NCBI GenBank assembly: GCA_032622095.1
Contig: CP136063.1
Span: 14,425,814-14,489,813, forward strand
Origin: Siphonodentalium dalli
Taxonomy: Eukaryota; Mollusca; Scaphopoda; Gadilida; Siphonodentaliidae
Length of the DNA stretch: 64,000 nt
Direction: 5' to 3'
Below are positions 39,954 through 48,554 of the stretch, piece after piece; position 1 is the first letter of the stretch; the number at the start of each line of letters is the position of its first letter. Both the position numbers and the translations under genes were made by a program. The notes beneath the pieces were generated by a model. The model saw only the letters and a program-made list of their open reading frames with translations. It had not been told where the DNA came from and did not search any database.

Positions 39954-40571
39954 CTGAGGATAGATATTCCTGTCATTGATGTGATATTTCTGATCGAAAA
40001 AATGAAAATGGACTTAGACATTTTTTCATTACTAATTTAAAAGTTTGTATAATTCTGACCAGGGATGGCACATCGACACGAACAGAATCAATTGGTAGGG
40101 ATCCTACAGTGAAAACGATTTTGTTGAAATATGCCCCCCTGAGGATAGATATTCCTGTCATTGATGTGATATTTCTGATCGAAAAAATGAAAATGGACTT
40201 AGACATTTTTTCATTACTAATTTAAAAGTTTGTATAATTCTGACCAGAGATGGCAAATCGACACGAACATAATCAATTGGTGGGGATCCTATAGTGAAAA
40301 CGATTTTGTTGAAATATGCCCCCCTGAGGATAGATATTCCTGTCATTGATGTGATATTTCTGATCGAAAAAAATGAAAATGGACTTAGACATTTTTTCAT
40401 TACTAATTTAAAAGTTTGTATAATTCTGACCAGAGATGGCACATCGACACAAACAGAATCAATTGGTAGGGATCCTACAGTGAAAACGATTTTGTTGAAA
40501 TATACCACCTGAGGATAGATATTCCTGTCATTGATGTGATATTTCTGATCGAAAAAATGAAAATGGACTTA
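39954..40571 (+). repeat. ~185-bp subterminal tandem repeats, three full and one partial
   Basis: 'ctgaggatagatattcctgtc' starts units at about 39,954, 40,139, 40,324 and 40,509. Each runs through 'ttgatgtgatatttctgatcg', 'gacattttttcattactaat', 'ttctgaccag', 'aatcaattggtagggatcc' and 'gaaaacgattttgttgaaat'. The fourth is cut after ~60 bp by the hAT-like insertion. The right terminus has a single copy. They may be replication or integration protein sites, but nothing shows this directly. Confidence 0.85.
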
Positions 40572-43500
40572 CAGTATAAGGCCCGTGGTTTTTTACATGT
40601 CCACGGAAGACCACGCGTGGTTTTTCCGTGGTTTTTCCGTGTTCAAAATCTGAACTCGCTAAGAACACGGTCTGGGTAAACGTGTTCAATCGTGTTCAGA
40701 TTCTGAACACGCTCTGATCACGTTTGAACACGCTCTGATCACGTTTGAACACGGAACATCCACGCTATGATCACGGTACGACGAACGGGTGACCACGGCC
40801 AAATGATCACGTTTGAACACGGAACATCCACGCTATGACCACGGGTGACCACGGCCATAACACAGGTGACCGCGACATGAACACGGAGGAACATGGCTGA
40901 ACACGGAGCCATCGCTAGCGGCCATCGCTTGGCACGCCGTGGTGGCGGAGCTCGCGGTGTGCGTTACGTAATTAGTTATCACCTCCCTAGTCCAAAATAT
41001 ATTCTCGAAATTTCTGCTCAAATTAGCAAATGAGCAGCACCATTTTATTTAACGGAAATTTTATCGAAATTCAACCCGTCGATTGTGAAAATTGTCCCAG
41101 AAAAAGTAAAGATACCAATATAGCGCGATTACTCAGAAAAATAACTTATATATGGGAGTCGGAATTGTACCGATACACATGCATTATTTCAAGCATGCAG
41201 GGTGCTAACTTAATACTAAATAACTCGAATATTTTGACAGGAACATATGACTATATATATTTATTGAATTTTATAGATTTACATCTTCTGATCGAAAATA
41301 TCTTGACGGGACCTTTGATAAATGTTCAATTTAGTTTCAATTAAGAATGTTTCTGGTATCAATGTCCTTTAGTTTTAAACAAACCTTGATCACATTTGAA
41401 TACGGAAAATCCACGCTATGACCACGGGTGACCACGGCCATAACACAGGTGACCGCGACATGAACACGGAGGAACACGGAGGAACACGGAGGAACACGGA
41501 GGAACATGGCTGAACACGAAGGCATCGCTGGCGGCCGGGGCTTGGCACGCCGCGGTGGCGGAGCTCGCGGTGTGCGTTACGTAATTAATTATCACCTCCC
41601 TAGTCCAAAATATATTCTCGAATCTGAACACGCTATGATCGCGTTTGAACACGCTCTGATCACGTTTGAACACGGAACATCCACGCTATGACCACGGTGA
41701 CCACGGCCATAACACAGGTGACCGCGACATGAACACGGAGCCATCGCTGGCGGACGGAGCTTGGCACGCGCGGTGTGCGTTACGTAATTAGTTATCACCT
41801 CCCTAGTCCAAAATATATTCTCGAAATTGCTGCTCAAATTGGCAAATGAGCAGCACCATTTCATTTAACGGAAATTTCATCGGAATTCAACCCGTCGATT
41901 GTGAAAATTGGCTCAGAAAAGGTAAAGATACCAATATAGCGCGATTACTCATAAAAATAACCTATATATGGGAGTCGGAATTGTACCGATACACATGCAT
42001 TATTTCAAGCAGGGTGCTAACTTAATACTAAATAACTCGAATATTTTTACAGGAACATATGACTATATATATTTATTGAATTTTATAGATTTACATCTTC
42101 CTGATCGAAAATATCTTTACGGGACCTTTGATAAATGTTCAATTTAGTTTCAATTAATAATGTTTCTGGTATCAATGTCCGTTTAGTTTTAAACAAACCT
42201 TGACCACGTTATGACCACGGGTGACCACGACCATAACACAGGTGACCGCGACATGAACACGGAGGAACACGGAGGAACATGGCTGAACACGGAGCCATCG
42301 CTGGCGGCCGGGGCTTGGCACGCCGCGGTGGCGGAGCTCGCGGTGTGCGTTACGTAATTAATTATTACTTCCCTAGTCCAAAATATATTCTCGAAATTGC
42401 TGCTCAAATTGGCAAATGAGCAGCACCATTTTATTTAACGGAAATTTCATTGAAATTCAACCCGTCGATTGTGAAAATTGGCCTAGAGAAAGTCAAGATA
42501 CCAATATACCTCGATTACTCATACAAATACCTTATATATGGGAGTCCGAATGGTACCGATACATATGCATTATTTCAAGAAAGGTGCTAACTTTATACTA
42601 AATATCTCGAATATTTTCACAATATCATATGACTATATATGTTTATTGAATTTTATAGATATGGCGAAATCGTTTGTGTTCGTTTACCGCCGATAGTTGC
42701 GTCCCGAATTGGGAAGTAAATATTTAAATTGAGCGTAGTTCAGACGATGTTTTCTAAGAAGTGGTACGGTCGATTTGTTTGAGATTTTCGGCAATGTTAG
42801 TAGAATTCTGCATTTCCCCAGTTGGCATAGCGCCTGCATACTAACTAATCAGTTTCACGCGCCCGAACAAGTGCATAATATGTCTTTAACTTATGAATTT
42901 GTGTAATGTTATATCCAATTTTTCAGCCATTTGTTAGAACACGATATCGCCGCACAAACTACCGAAACCATTTGCGTATATGTAATATGAACAAACACAA
43001 GAAAATAGCAATGCCAACTAAAATAAAATGCGACAACAAAACATGACACGGATATAAAGGCCATAGACACAGATAAACAAATATGCATATATATATAATT
43101 CAATATATGAAATTGATTTTTATTATAAAAGATTTTATCTGACAATTCATTGACGAAATCAATCCGGCCAAATATACCCTAACAAAGCCTACCGCAAGTA
43201 ATACTGCGGCAACTCTTTGATGTCGCGGATTATTCACACCTCCCGCACTGTCCCTGAAAAGAGTAGGTGCCGCGTTGCATTGGGATGCAGACCACGGGGT
43301 AAACACTGCTGACCACGCTATTAGCATGGATGACCACGGCATGAACACGACTTCAACACGGATGACCACGGAGTACACTCAGAGTGCATAATATGTCTTT
43401 AACTTATGAATTTTTGTAAAGTTATATCCAACTTTTCAGCCATGTTTTGGAACACGATATCGACGCACAAACAAAATGCGACAACAAAACATGACACGGA

Positions 43501-44623
43501 TATAAAGGCCATAGACACAGATAAACAAATATGCATATATATATAATTCAATATATGAAATTGTTTTTTATTATAAAAGATTTTATCTGACAATTCTTTA
43601 TTCATTGACGAAATCAATCCGGGCCAAATATACCTAACAAAGCCAACCGCAAGTAATACTGCGGCAACTCTTTGATGTCGCGGATTATTCACACCTCCCG
43701 CACTGTCCCTGAAAAGAGTAGGTGCCGCTCTGCATTGGGATGCAGACCACGGGGTAAACACTGCTGACCACGCTATTAGCATGGATGACCACGGCATGAA
43801 CACGACTTCAACACGGATGACCACGGAGTGCACTCAGAGTGCATAATATGTCTTTAACTTATGAATTTTTGTAATGTTATATCCAACTTTTCAGCCATTT
43901 GTTGGGACACGATATCGACGCACAAACTACCGAAACCGTTTGCGTACATGTAATATGAACAAACACAAGAAAATATTAATGCCAACTAAAATAAAATGCG
44001 ACAACAAAACATGACACGGATATAAAGGCCATTGACACGGATTAACAAACATGCATATATATAATTAAATATATGAAATTGTTTTGTATTATAAAATATT
44101 TTATCTGACAATTCTTTATTCATTGACGAAATCAATCCGGGCCAAATATATCCGAAAAAAGCCTGCGCAAGTAATACTGCGGCAACTCTTTGATGTCGCG
44201 GATTATTCACACCTCCCGCACTCTCCCTGAAAATAGTAGACGCCGCTCTGCACTGGGGTGCAGACCACGCCGTAAACACGGCTGACCACGCTATTAACAC
44301 GGCATGAACACGACTTCAACACGGATGACACGGCATGTACTCAGATGACCACGACATTGAACATGCCGTGTTCAGACCGTTTTTGAACACGCTGGCCATA
44401 TTGCCGAAATTGATCACGCTAAGAACACGACTTCAACACGGATGACCACGGCGTGAACTCGGATGACCACGGCATGTACACGCCGTGTTCAGACCGTTTT
44501 TGAACACGCTGGCAATTTTTCTGAAGTTGACCACGCTAAGACCACGCGCGATTTTTCCGTGTTTTTTTCCGTGTTAAAATGTTGGCCACGCGTGGTTTTG
44601 AAAAAACCACGGGCCTTGTACTG
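40572..44623. mobile_element. Non-autonomous hAT-like element, 4.05 kb, modular repeats
   Basis: Inverted ends 'cagtataaggcccgtggttt' and 'aaaccacgggccttgtactg' start with CAG as in hAT elements. The flanking octamers 'tggactta' (40,564-40,571) and 'tagaatta' (44,624-44,631) match at six of eight positions, consistent with an aged 8-bp target duplication. The inside lacks a transposase. It is built of CACG-rich strings ('gaccacgg', 'gaacacgg', 'gatcacg') and two module families: one at about 40,905-41,345, 41,525-41,620, 41,745-42,170 and 42,300-42,665, the other at about 42,870-43,380, 43,387-43,838 and 43,840-44,340. Short ORFs in it are repeat shadows. Confidence 0.7.
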
Positions 44624-44707
44624 TAGAATTATTTTTTTTCAAAAGGAAAATCTCACTTTGGAAAATATCAATTAGCAATCAAGAGTTTTTCTTTTCGAAT
44701 ATTTGGT

Positions 44708-44723
44708 GGCCCTGAAAAGGGTC
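44708..44723 (-). terminator. Histone-type 3' stem-loop (degenerate)
   Basis: On the minus strand it reads gacccttttcagggcc followed by 'acc'. This is the histone mRNA hairpin (six-pair stem, TTTC loop) with one mismatch at the second pair. It lies 21 bases past the stop of the OTU-like gene. Confidence 0.6.
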
Positions 44724-44743
44724 GTTTTTATTTTTGTTATTGT

Positions 44744-45208
44744 TTAGAATCCGCCACATTGAACTTCTTTGTTCGACAAAACTTCAATTGATTTGTCTCC
44801 TCTCCTCATCCATATTTCGCATTCACAATAATGCTCGTTGCAAACGTGGGGGATCCACACTAGAGGTATTGATGTCTTGAATTTTGGTGTTGATTTGTAG
44901 CCGCCTTTGGTAGCATCAAACAAGACGATAGATCGCTGTATAACAGTCGCCGCTAATTCAACCATCAATCTTGATTCGGCCAAAAGTGGTGAGTGCCGTA
45001 AGTCTTGCGCCGACGCCCCAAGTTCGTCACTCTCTGTGTAGTACAGGTCAACCACCGCATCTCTCAGAAACATCCATCTATCGGTCGTCCCGTAAACCGC
45101 AACGCTGAGTGCCCTCCAAAATAGAGATATTTCTTCACCGTACACTGCTTTACAGTATACTCCCTGGACCATCATCTCGTTAAGATCTGTTATGTTTACA
45201 GCAGTCAT
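44744..45208 (-). CDS. OTU-like protein with altered catalytic site
   Basis: A minus-strand protein of 154 residues from the chosen ATG. The segment GEEISLFWRALSVAVYG (about 24-40), then FLRDAVVDLYY, then ELAATVIQRSIVLFD, and finally CNEHYCECEIW match the order and spacing of an OTU-type deubiquitinase: active loop, central helices, C-terminal His strand. The loop normally reads D-G-N-C; here it is E-E-I-S (Ser28), so both the Asp and the nucleophilic Cys are replaced, while His126 remains. It may be inactive or a Ser variant. An upstream in-frame ATG at 45,250 overlaps a TATATG box and is not kept in frame in the sister cassette, so I start at 45,208. It is paired divergently with the gene at 45,780 and ends in a histone-type hairpin. 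A role against host ubiquitin signalling is only inference. Confidence 0.55.
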   Translation of the reverse strand: MTAVNITDLNEMMVQGVYCKAVYGEEISLFWRALSVAVYGTTDRWMFLRDAVVDLYYTESDELGASAQDLRHSPLLAESRLMVELAATVIQRSIVLFDATKGGYKSTPKFKTSIPLVWIPHVCNEHYCECEIWMRRGDKSIEVLSNKEVQCGGF

Positions 45209-45779
45209 CTTTGAATGCAGAATAAATTGTTCACGATCGTGTTTGAACATATATCACGATTGCGCGGACGGTAGAGAAAGCACATGTCGCATTGACGTTA
45301 AAAATGACAAATGCTTCCTGGCGTTGTGTTTCTTTACAGTGCATTATCTGTTAGTTTTACTATTTCGATATGTTATAGAATAAATTCATAAACGATGACC
45401 AGGTAAAGTTATCGATTGTAATGATGAAGAAAAATGTTCAGTATGTTTCTTGTGTTCAGTTTTATGTATAAAATATGTGCATCTCCAAAAACAAAACTAG
45501 AAAAACATTCCATATTTTCCTAACGAGATAACAAATATATCAAATCATGTTTACCAAATAATAGATAATAATCTAACGAAATTAAAAATATTTGTTTGAT
45601 CGTTATACAATAATGATCAAGAAAAATATGCATGCTGATCCGTCTCTGAAAAAACACAACTTGAGGAAATATTTGTCAATTTTAACGCCAACGCGACATG
45701 TGATTTCATTGACGTCCGTGTCAAATGTATAAAAATATTTTCGAATTTGATCAACGTTACATTGCATTGCTATCAAGAG
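45209..45779. promoter_or_regulatory. Symmetric bidirectional promoter, cassette 1
   Basis: It separates the OTU-like gene (minus) from a plus-strand gene. Inverted arms 45,276-45,319 and 45,663-45,708 share 'cacatgtcgc', 'cgttaaaa.tgacaaat' and 'ttcct'. The plus side has TATAAAAATA at 45,728-45,737, 52 bases before the ATG. The minus side has 'gatatatg' about 50 bases before its ATG. TGACGT motifs lie in both arms. Nearly all of this region is duplicated at 46,763-47,162. Confidence 0.65.
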
Positions 45780-46266
45780 ATGGATCCATTAACAGAATTT
45801 CTTCAGAGTGAGATATACAGTAATCCTGTTGCACAGAATACATATGCGGCACCACAGTCAACAGGCCAAGCTAATACGACAATGGCTATAGGTGGTGATA
45901 CACTCATTTTAAAAGCTATTTTAGATGAACTGAGATGCCTTCGCAGGGTTATTGACGTGAAAACACAAGTAACGCATCAAGAAGTGAAAGTGAATCTTCG
46001 TTTCGTTGCCGAAGAGATAGATATACCAATCAGGGTTCATGATGTTCAGAAATCGAAAGAACAGAAACAGACCAAAAAGAAAAAATATTGGCGGCGAAAG
46101 AAAAAGAACCTAAAAGTATCACGAAGGCTTCTACTGAGACAAAAGTCAGATTTCATCTTCCTTGTAAAGAATCTAAAGATACAGAAAAAAGTGATGAATT
46201 CGCAAAAGCTATCGGTTCTCATGGGAAAGATATGTCAAGATATAAGAAAAACACAAAACGATGTTA
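45780..46266 (+). CDS. Small lysine-rich early protein, frame-broken
   Basis: It starts at the ATG at 45,780 (MDPLTEFLQSEIYSN), 52 bases after a TATA box; in-frame TTG codons further upstream are not used as start. The first ~100 residues include a helical segment (TLILKAILDELRCLRRVID), then a lysine-rich stretch. At the A-run near 46,075-46,083 the likely coding frame changes. Downstream the alternative frame has more protein-like composition and ends at TAA 46,264-46,266, whereas the original frame runs as a very basic tail to TGA 46,275-46,277. A histone-type hairpin follows at 46,290. No family is recognised. It may be a nucleic-acid-binding early protein, by charge only. Confidence 0.5.
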
Positions 46267-46289
46267 AAGTCAGATGATAATTTTAAAAC

Positions 46290-46305
46290 GGCCCTTTTCA
46301 GGGCC
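46290..46305 (+). terminator. Histone-type 3' stem-loop (perfect stem)
   Basis: ggcccttttcagggcc: six-pair stem, TTTC loop, preceded by 'aaaac' and followed by 'acacaca' and then a purine run 'caaaaggtt', as in replication-dependent histone genes. It lies 13-25 bases after the two candidate stops of the preceding gene. Confidence 0.85.
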
Positions 46306-46373
46306 ACACACATTTCCCAAAAGGTTACTCTTTCATTGCTGAAAAATCAAAAAGACGATTGTTCAATTTATAT

Positions 46374-46379
46374 TTTATT
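46374..46379 (-). terminator. Minus-strand AATAAA hexamer
   Basis: A polyadenylation-type hexamer on the minus strand ~140 bases beyond the minus-strand hairpins. The surrounding 'gttcaatt.ata.tttattca' recurs at 47,606-47,622. It may serve as a back-up 3' end for the small basic gene at 46,574. Confidence 0.35.
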
Positions 46380-46516
46380 CAACAACAAATATTTGCAAGT
46401 ATATTTTGTTTTTAAATTATTCGTGGCGTGATTTTTTCAAAACAAAACATAGGGTACAAAGAACATTATTAGTTCTTAAGCAATGCTAAAAGTTTTTCTT
46501 TTTGAAAAAATTGGTT

Positions 46517-46532
46517 GGTCCTGAAAAGGACC
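46517..46532 (-). terminator. Histone-type 3' stem-loop (perfect stem)
   Basis: The minus strand reads ggtccttttcaggacc followed by 'aacca'. All six stem pairs hold although the base pairs differ from the other copies, so the structure, not just the sequence, is kept. It lies 42 bases past the stop of the small basic gene. Confidence 0.82.
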
Positions 46533-46544
46533 GTTTTTGTTTTT

Positions 46545-46560
46545 GGCCCTGAAAAGGGCA
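46545..46560 (-). terminator. Histone-type 3' stem-loop (first pair lost)
   Basis: The minus strand reads tgcccttttcagggcc: five pairs kept and the outer pair lost, followed by A-rich sequence. It lies 14 bases past the stop at 46,574, in tandem with the perfect copy at 46,517. Confidence 0.65.
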
Positions 46561-46573
46561 GTTTTGTAGGGCA

Positions 46574-46762
46574 TCAAAGCTCACGCCACGATTTTCTTTT
46601 GAGACTTTTGCTTTTGTTCCACCGCTGTTGTTTTTTGCATATTTGCGTAACCAGTTTTGAACTGGCGGTTACTTCTTTTGCGTGTCTGGCCCGCATTATC
46701 TGGGGTGTTAGCCCTATCGTTCCTCTTAGTATAGACATCAATGGTTCGGGTATTGCAGTCAT
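46574..46762 (-). CDS. Small basic early protein, unidentified
   Basis: 62 codons from the ATG at 46,762 (MTAIPEPLMSILRG...). The start matches the sister-cassette start (MTAV..., 45,208) in an otherwise conserved leader. The C-terminal half is strongly basic (KKQQRWNKSKSLKRKSW). The leader and promoter are nearly identical to cassette 1, but the body bears no resemblance to the OTU-like protein. An alternative 74-codon frame (46,581-46,805) overlaps; I prefer this one because it uses the conserved ATG. Tandem histone-type hairpins follow. Function unknown. Confidence 0.45.
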   Translation of the reverse strand: MTAIPEPLMSILRGTIGLTPQIMRARHAKEVTASSKLVTQICKKQQRWNKSKSLKRKSWREL

Positions 46763-47162
46763 CTTTGAATGCAGAATAAAATTGTTCACGGCCGTGTTTG
46801 AACATATATCACGATTGCGCGGGCGGTAGAGAAATCACATATCGCATTGACGTTAAAAATGACAAATGTTTTCTGGCGTTGTGTTTCTTTACAGTGCATT
46901 ATCTGTTAGTTTTACTATTTCGATAACAAATATATCAAATCATGTTTACCAAATAATAGATAATGATCTAACGAAATAAAAAACATTTGTTTGATCGCTA
47001 TACAATAATGATCAAGAAAAATATGAATGCTGATCCGTCTCTGAAAAAACAGAACTTGAGGAAATATTTGTCAAATTTAACGCCAACGCGATATGTGATT
47101 TCATTGACGCCCGTGTCAAATGTATAAAAATATTTTCACTTTTTCAGTGAACTTCATTCATT
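46763..47162. promoter_or_regulatory. Symmetric bidirectional promoter, cassette 2
   Basis: A near-identical, shorter copy of the cassette 1 promoter. Inverted arms are about 46,830-46,873 and 47,058-47,102. A TATAAAAATA box at 47,123 precedes the plus-strand ATG at 47,163. It has lost ~150 bp of the spacer present in cassette 1 (roughly 45,375-45,520). Confidence 0.65.
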
Positions 47163-47471
47163 ATGCCGTTTTTAAAGAAATTTTTCAAGAAGTTATGGAG
47201 GAAGAGAGATTCGTCAGAGGAGACGAAAATAAGAACATATAGGAAATGGCAGGATTCTCCTGAACAAAAGGTGGTACAGAAGCAGATGCTAAGAGATTTT
47301 CTGGCTCGGCGACGACCATCGGCTGAAGTATGTGATCAAGAATCAAGCAATCTTGATCTCGTGGAGATCTTGTCACAGATCAAGAAGAAAGATCTGTGCA
47401 ATGCAGCGATTGACAGCTTCGCTCAGGCTGCTGCGGCACAGATCAAATCCTACTTGGTCTGTGACAATTAA
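47163..47471 (+). CDS. Small early protein with basic N-terminus, unidentified
   Basis: 102 residues, starting MPFLKKFFKKLWRKRD 40 bases after a TATA box. The first 16 residues form a very basic amphipathic segment. The middle is charged, and the C-terminus (VEILSQIKKKDLCNAAIDSFAQAAAAQI) predicts a helix. The TAA stop is 60 bases before a perfect histone-type hairpin. It shares promoter and 3' signals with the gene at 45,780 but no clear protein similarity. No family recognised. Confidence 0.5.
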   Translation: MPFLKKFFKKLWRKRDSSEETKIRTYRKWQDSPEQKVVQKQMLRDFLARRRPSAEVCDQESSNLDLVEILSQIKKKDLCNAAIDSFAQAAAAQIKSYLVCDN

Positions 47472-47530
47472 TCCCAACGGGATATATCCTGATTTGACAG
47501 AATTTTTATGAATTCTGGAAAAGAAAAAAC

Positions 47531-47546
47531 GGCCCTTTTCAGGGCC
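47531..47546 (+). terminator. Histone-type 3' stem-loop (canonical, with ACCCA)
   Basis: ggcccttttcagggcc preceded by 'aaaaaac' and followed directly by 'acccaca', then 'caaaaaggtt' about ten bases on. This meets the animal histone 3'-end consensus in stem, loop and both flanks, and the downstream purine run stands where the U7-binding element would be. Confidence 0.9.
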
Positions 47547-47615
47547 ACCCACATTTCCCAAAAAGGTTACTCTTTCATAGCTGAACAAAACAAAACACGA
47601 TTGTTCAATTCATAA

Positions 47616-47621
47616 TTTATT
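47616..47621 (-). terminator. Polyadenylation hexamer for the zinc-knuckle gene
   Basis: AATAAA on the minus strand 34 bases past the end of the zinc-knuckle gene (stop at 47,655). No histone-type hairpin is present for this gene, unlike those of the two cassettes. Confidence 0.5.
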
Positions 47622-47654
47622 CACACAACATAATTTTCAAATGTTTGTATCGAT

Positions 47655-48238
47655 TCATTTATCTGTTTTTGGAATGTAGAATTGTCTCAGCTTCTTTTTC
47701 TTGGAAGTTTTCTTGGAATTTTCAAAATCTGGATGTTTATCTTCAGATTTGTTCTGTGAATCATTCGTAGGATCAACAGGTCGGGGTTGTTTGAAAACAT
47801 CTGATGTTGTAGACATCTCTTCAGTTTTGATATCTGCATTTTGTTCTTGTGTTGTTACTGCTTGTAGACTTTTTTGTATAGTTTTCACATTTTTTTTGTC
47901 GCCGAAATCTGGTTTACATTGGAAGGACCAATGGGAGTCTTGTCCGCATTTGTAACAGTAACCATATGGTGGTTTCCAATTTTATCAGCTTTGTTTTTCT
48001 CTTGTTTCTCTTGCCATTGCATTTTGTTACAACATTTAAACAAATCAGTAGAGATCTGTCTCAATTCGACAAGATTATCTTGAATTTTTCTAGTCTGTAG
48101 TTGTGTAGATTTTTTTGAATCTTCTTTATGCAGCTCAATATAGCTCTCTTCAATAACTGCAGGCCTTGGTCTTTTTCTAACAATATCTTCTTCGCTGGCG
48201 GAGTCGTCTGAAACAGGTCTTTTGATTCTCTTAAACAT
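47655..48238 (-). CDS. Zinc-knuckle protein sharing its N-terminus with polymerase B
   Basis: The gene starts at 48,238 and its first 32 residues (MFKRIKRPVSDD...) are identical to those of polymerase B, because both lie in the arms of one inverted repeat. A charged helical stretch follows. The frame changes at an A-run near 47,972-47,975. In the second frame a CCHC knuckle appears (CYKCGQDSHWSFQC, spacing C-x2-C-x4-H-x4-C, encoded about 47,918-47,960), followed by a hydrophilic tail to 47,655. Read together the length would be about 194 residues. Zinc knuckles usually bind single-stranded nucleic acid. Divergent from polymerase B, it may be an early replication or packaging factor, by inference. 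The frame change may be an assembly indel. Confidence 0.6.
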
Positions 48239-48554
48239 TTTTGTCTTGAGTTTTTGTCAGCAAAAAATATTGCGACTAGCTTCTTCGGAGTTGAAGTGTA
48301 AAGTGTATAATTACACAATTTTAACACCTGCTTTTTATAGCAGTCACGATGAAAAATGCTATAAAAGCAAGTGTAAAATTGTGTAATTATACACTTTACA
48401 CTTCAACTCCGAAGAAGCCAGTCGCAATATTTTTTGCTGACAAAAACTCAAGACAAAAATGTTTAAGAGAATCAAAAGACCTGTTTCAGACGACTCCGCC
48501 AGCGAAGAAGATATTGTTAGAAAAAGACCAAGGCCTGCAGTAATTGAAGAGAGC
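48143..48554. repeat. 198-bp inverted repeat: promoter plus shared coding start
   Basis: Arms 48,143-48,340 and 48,357-48,554 are almost identical over 198 bp, differing by a few bases. Each holds a TATAAAA box (48,332-48,339 minus; 48,360-48,366 plus), a ~95-base leader and the first ~32 codons of its gene. Identity stops at the same codon ('gagagc') on both sides. Only ~16 bp separate the arms. Confidence 0.92.

Larger units (their letters stand above)
38900..40571 (+). repeat. Left terminal inverted repeat (interrupted)
   Basis: Order from outside: ~105 bp of unique terminus ('ggagcggccaaa', 'cccctaccctcggtagaac', 'ggtaaatata'), the nested foldback sequence, 'agtagtaatgggggcc', a palindromic 30-bp minisatellite, then ~185-bp subterminal repeats. 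All parts except the foldback recur inverted at 60,597-61,215. Both sides keep one variant minisatellite unit containing 'ggatcc' next to the palindrome centre, at mirror positions, which confirms true inverted termini. Confidence 0.88.

Noticed and set aside
39613-40021. Overlapping proline/glycine-repeat ORFs in up to six frames, and the same at 60,712-61,230
   Set aside because: They are translations of the 30-bp minisatellite, whose unit length divisible by three keeps every frame open.
40833-44300. ORFs of 60-144 codons within the hAT-like element
   Set aside because: They repeat with the modules, overlap in opposite strands and show no transposase motif.
44708-47546. A captured histone gene in the Maverick
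   Set aside because: The hairpins are histone-like, but none of the four proteins contains a histone fold or characteristic histone tail sequence.
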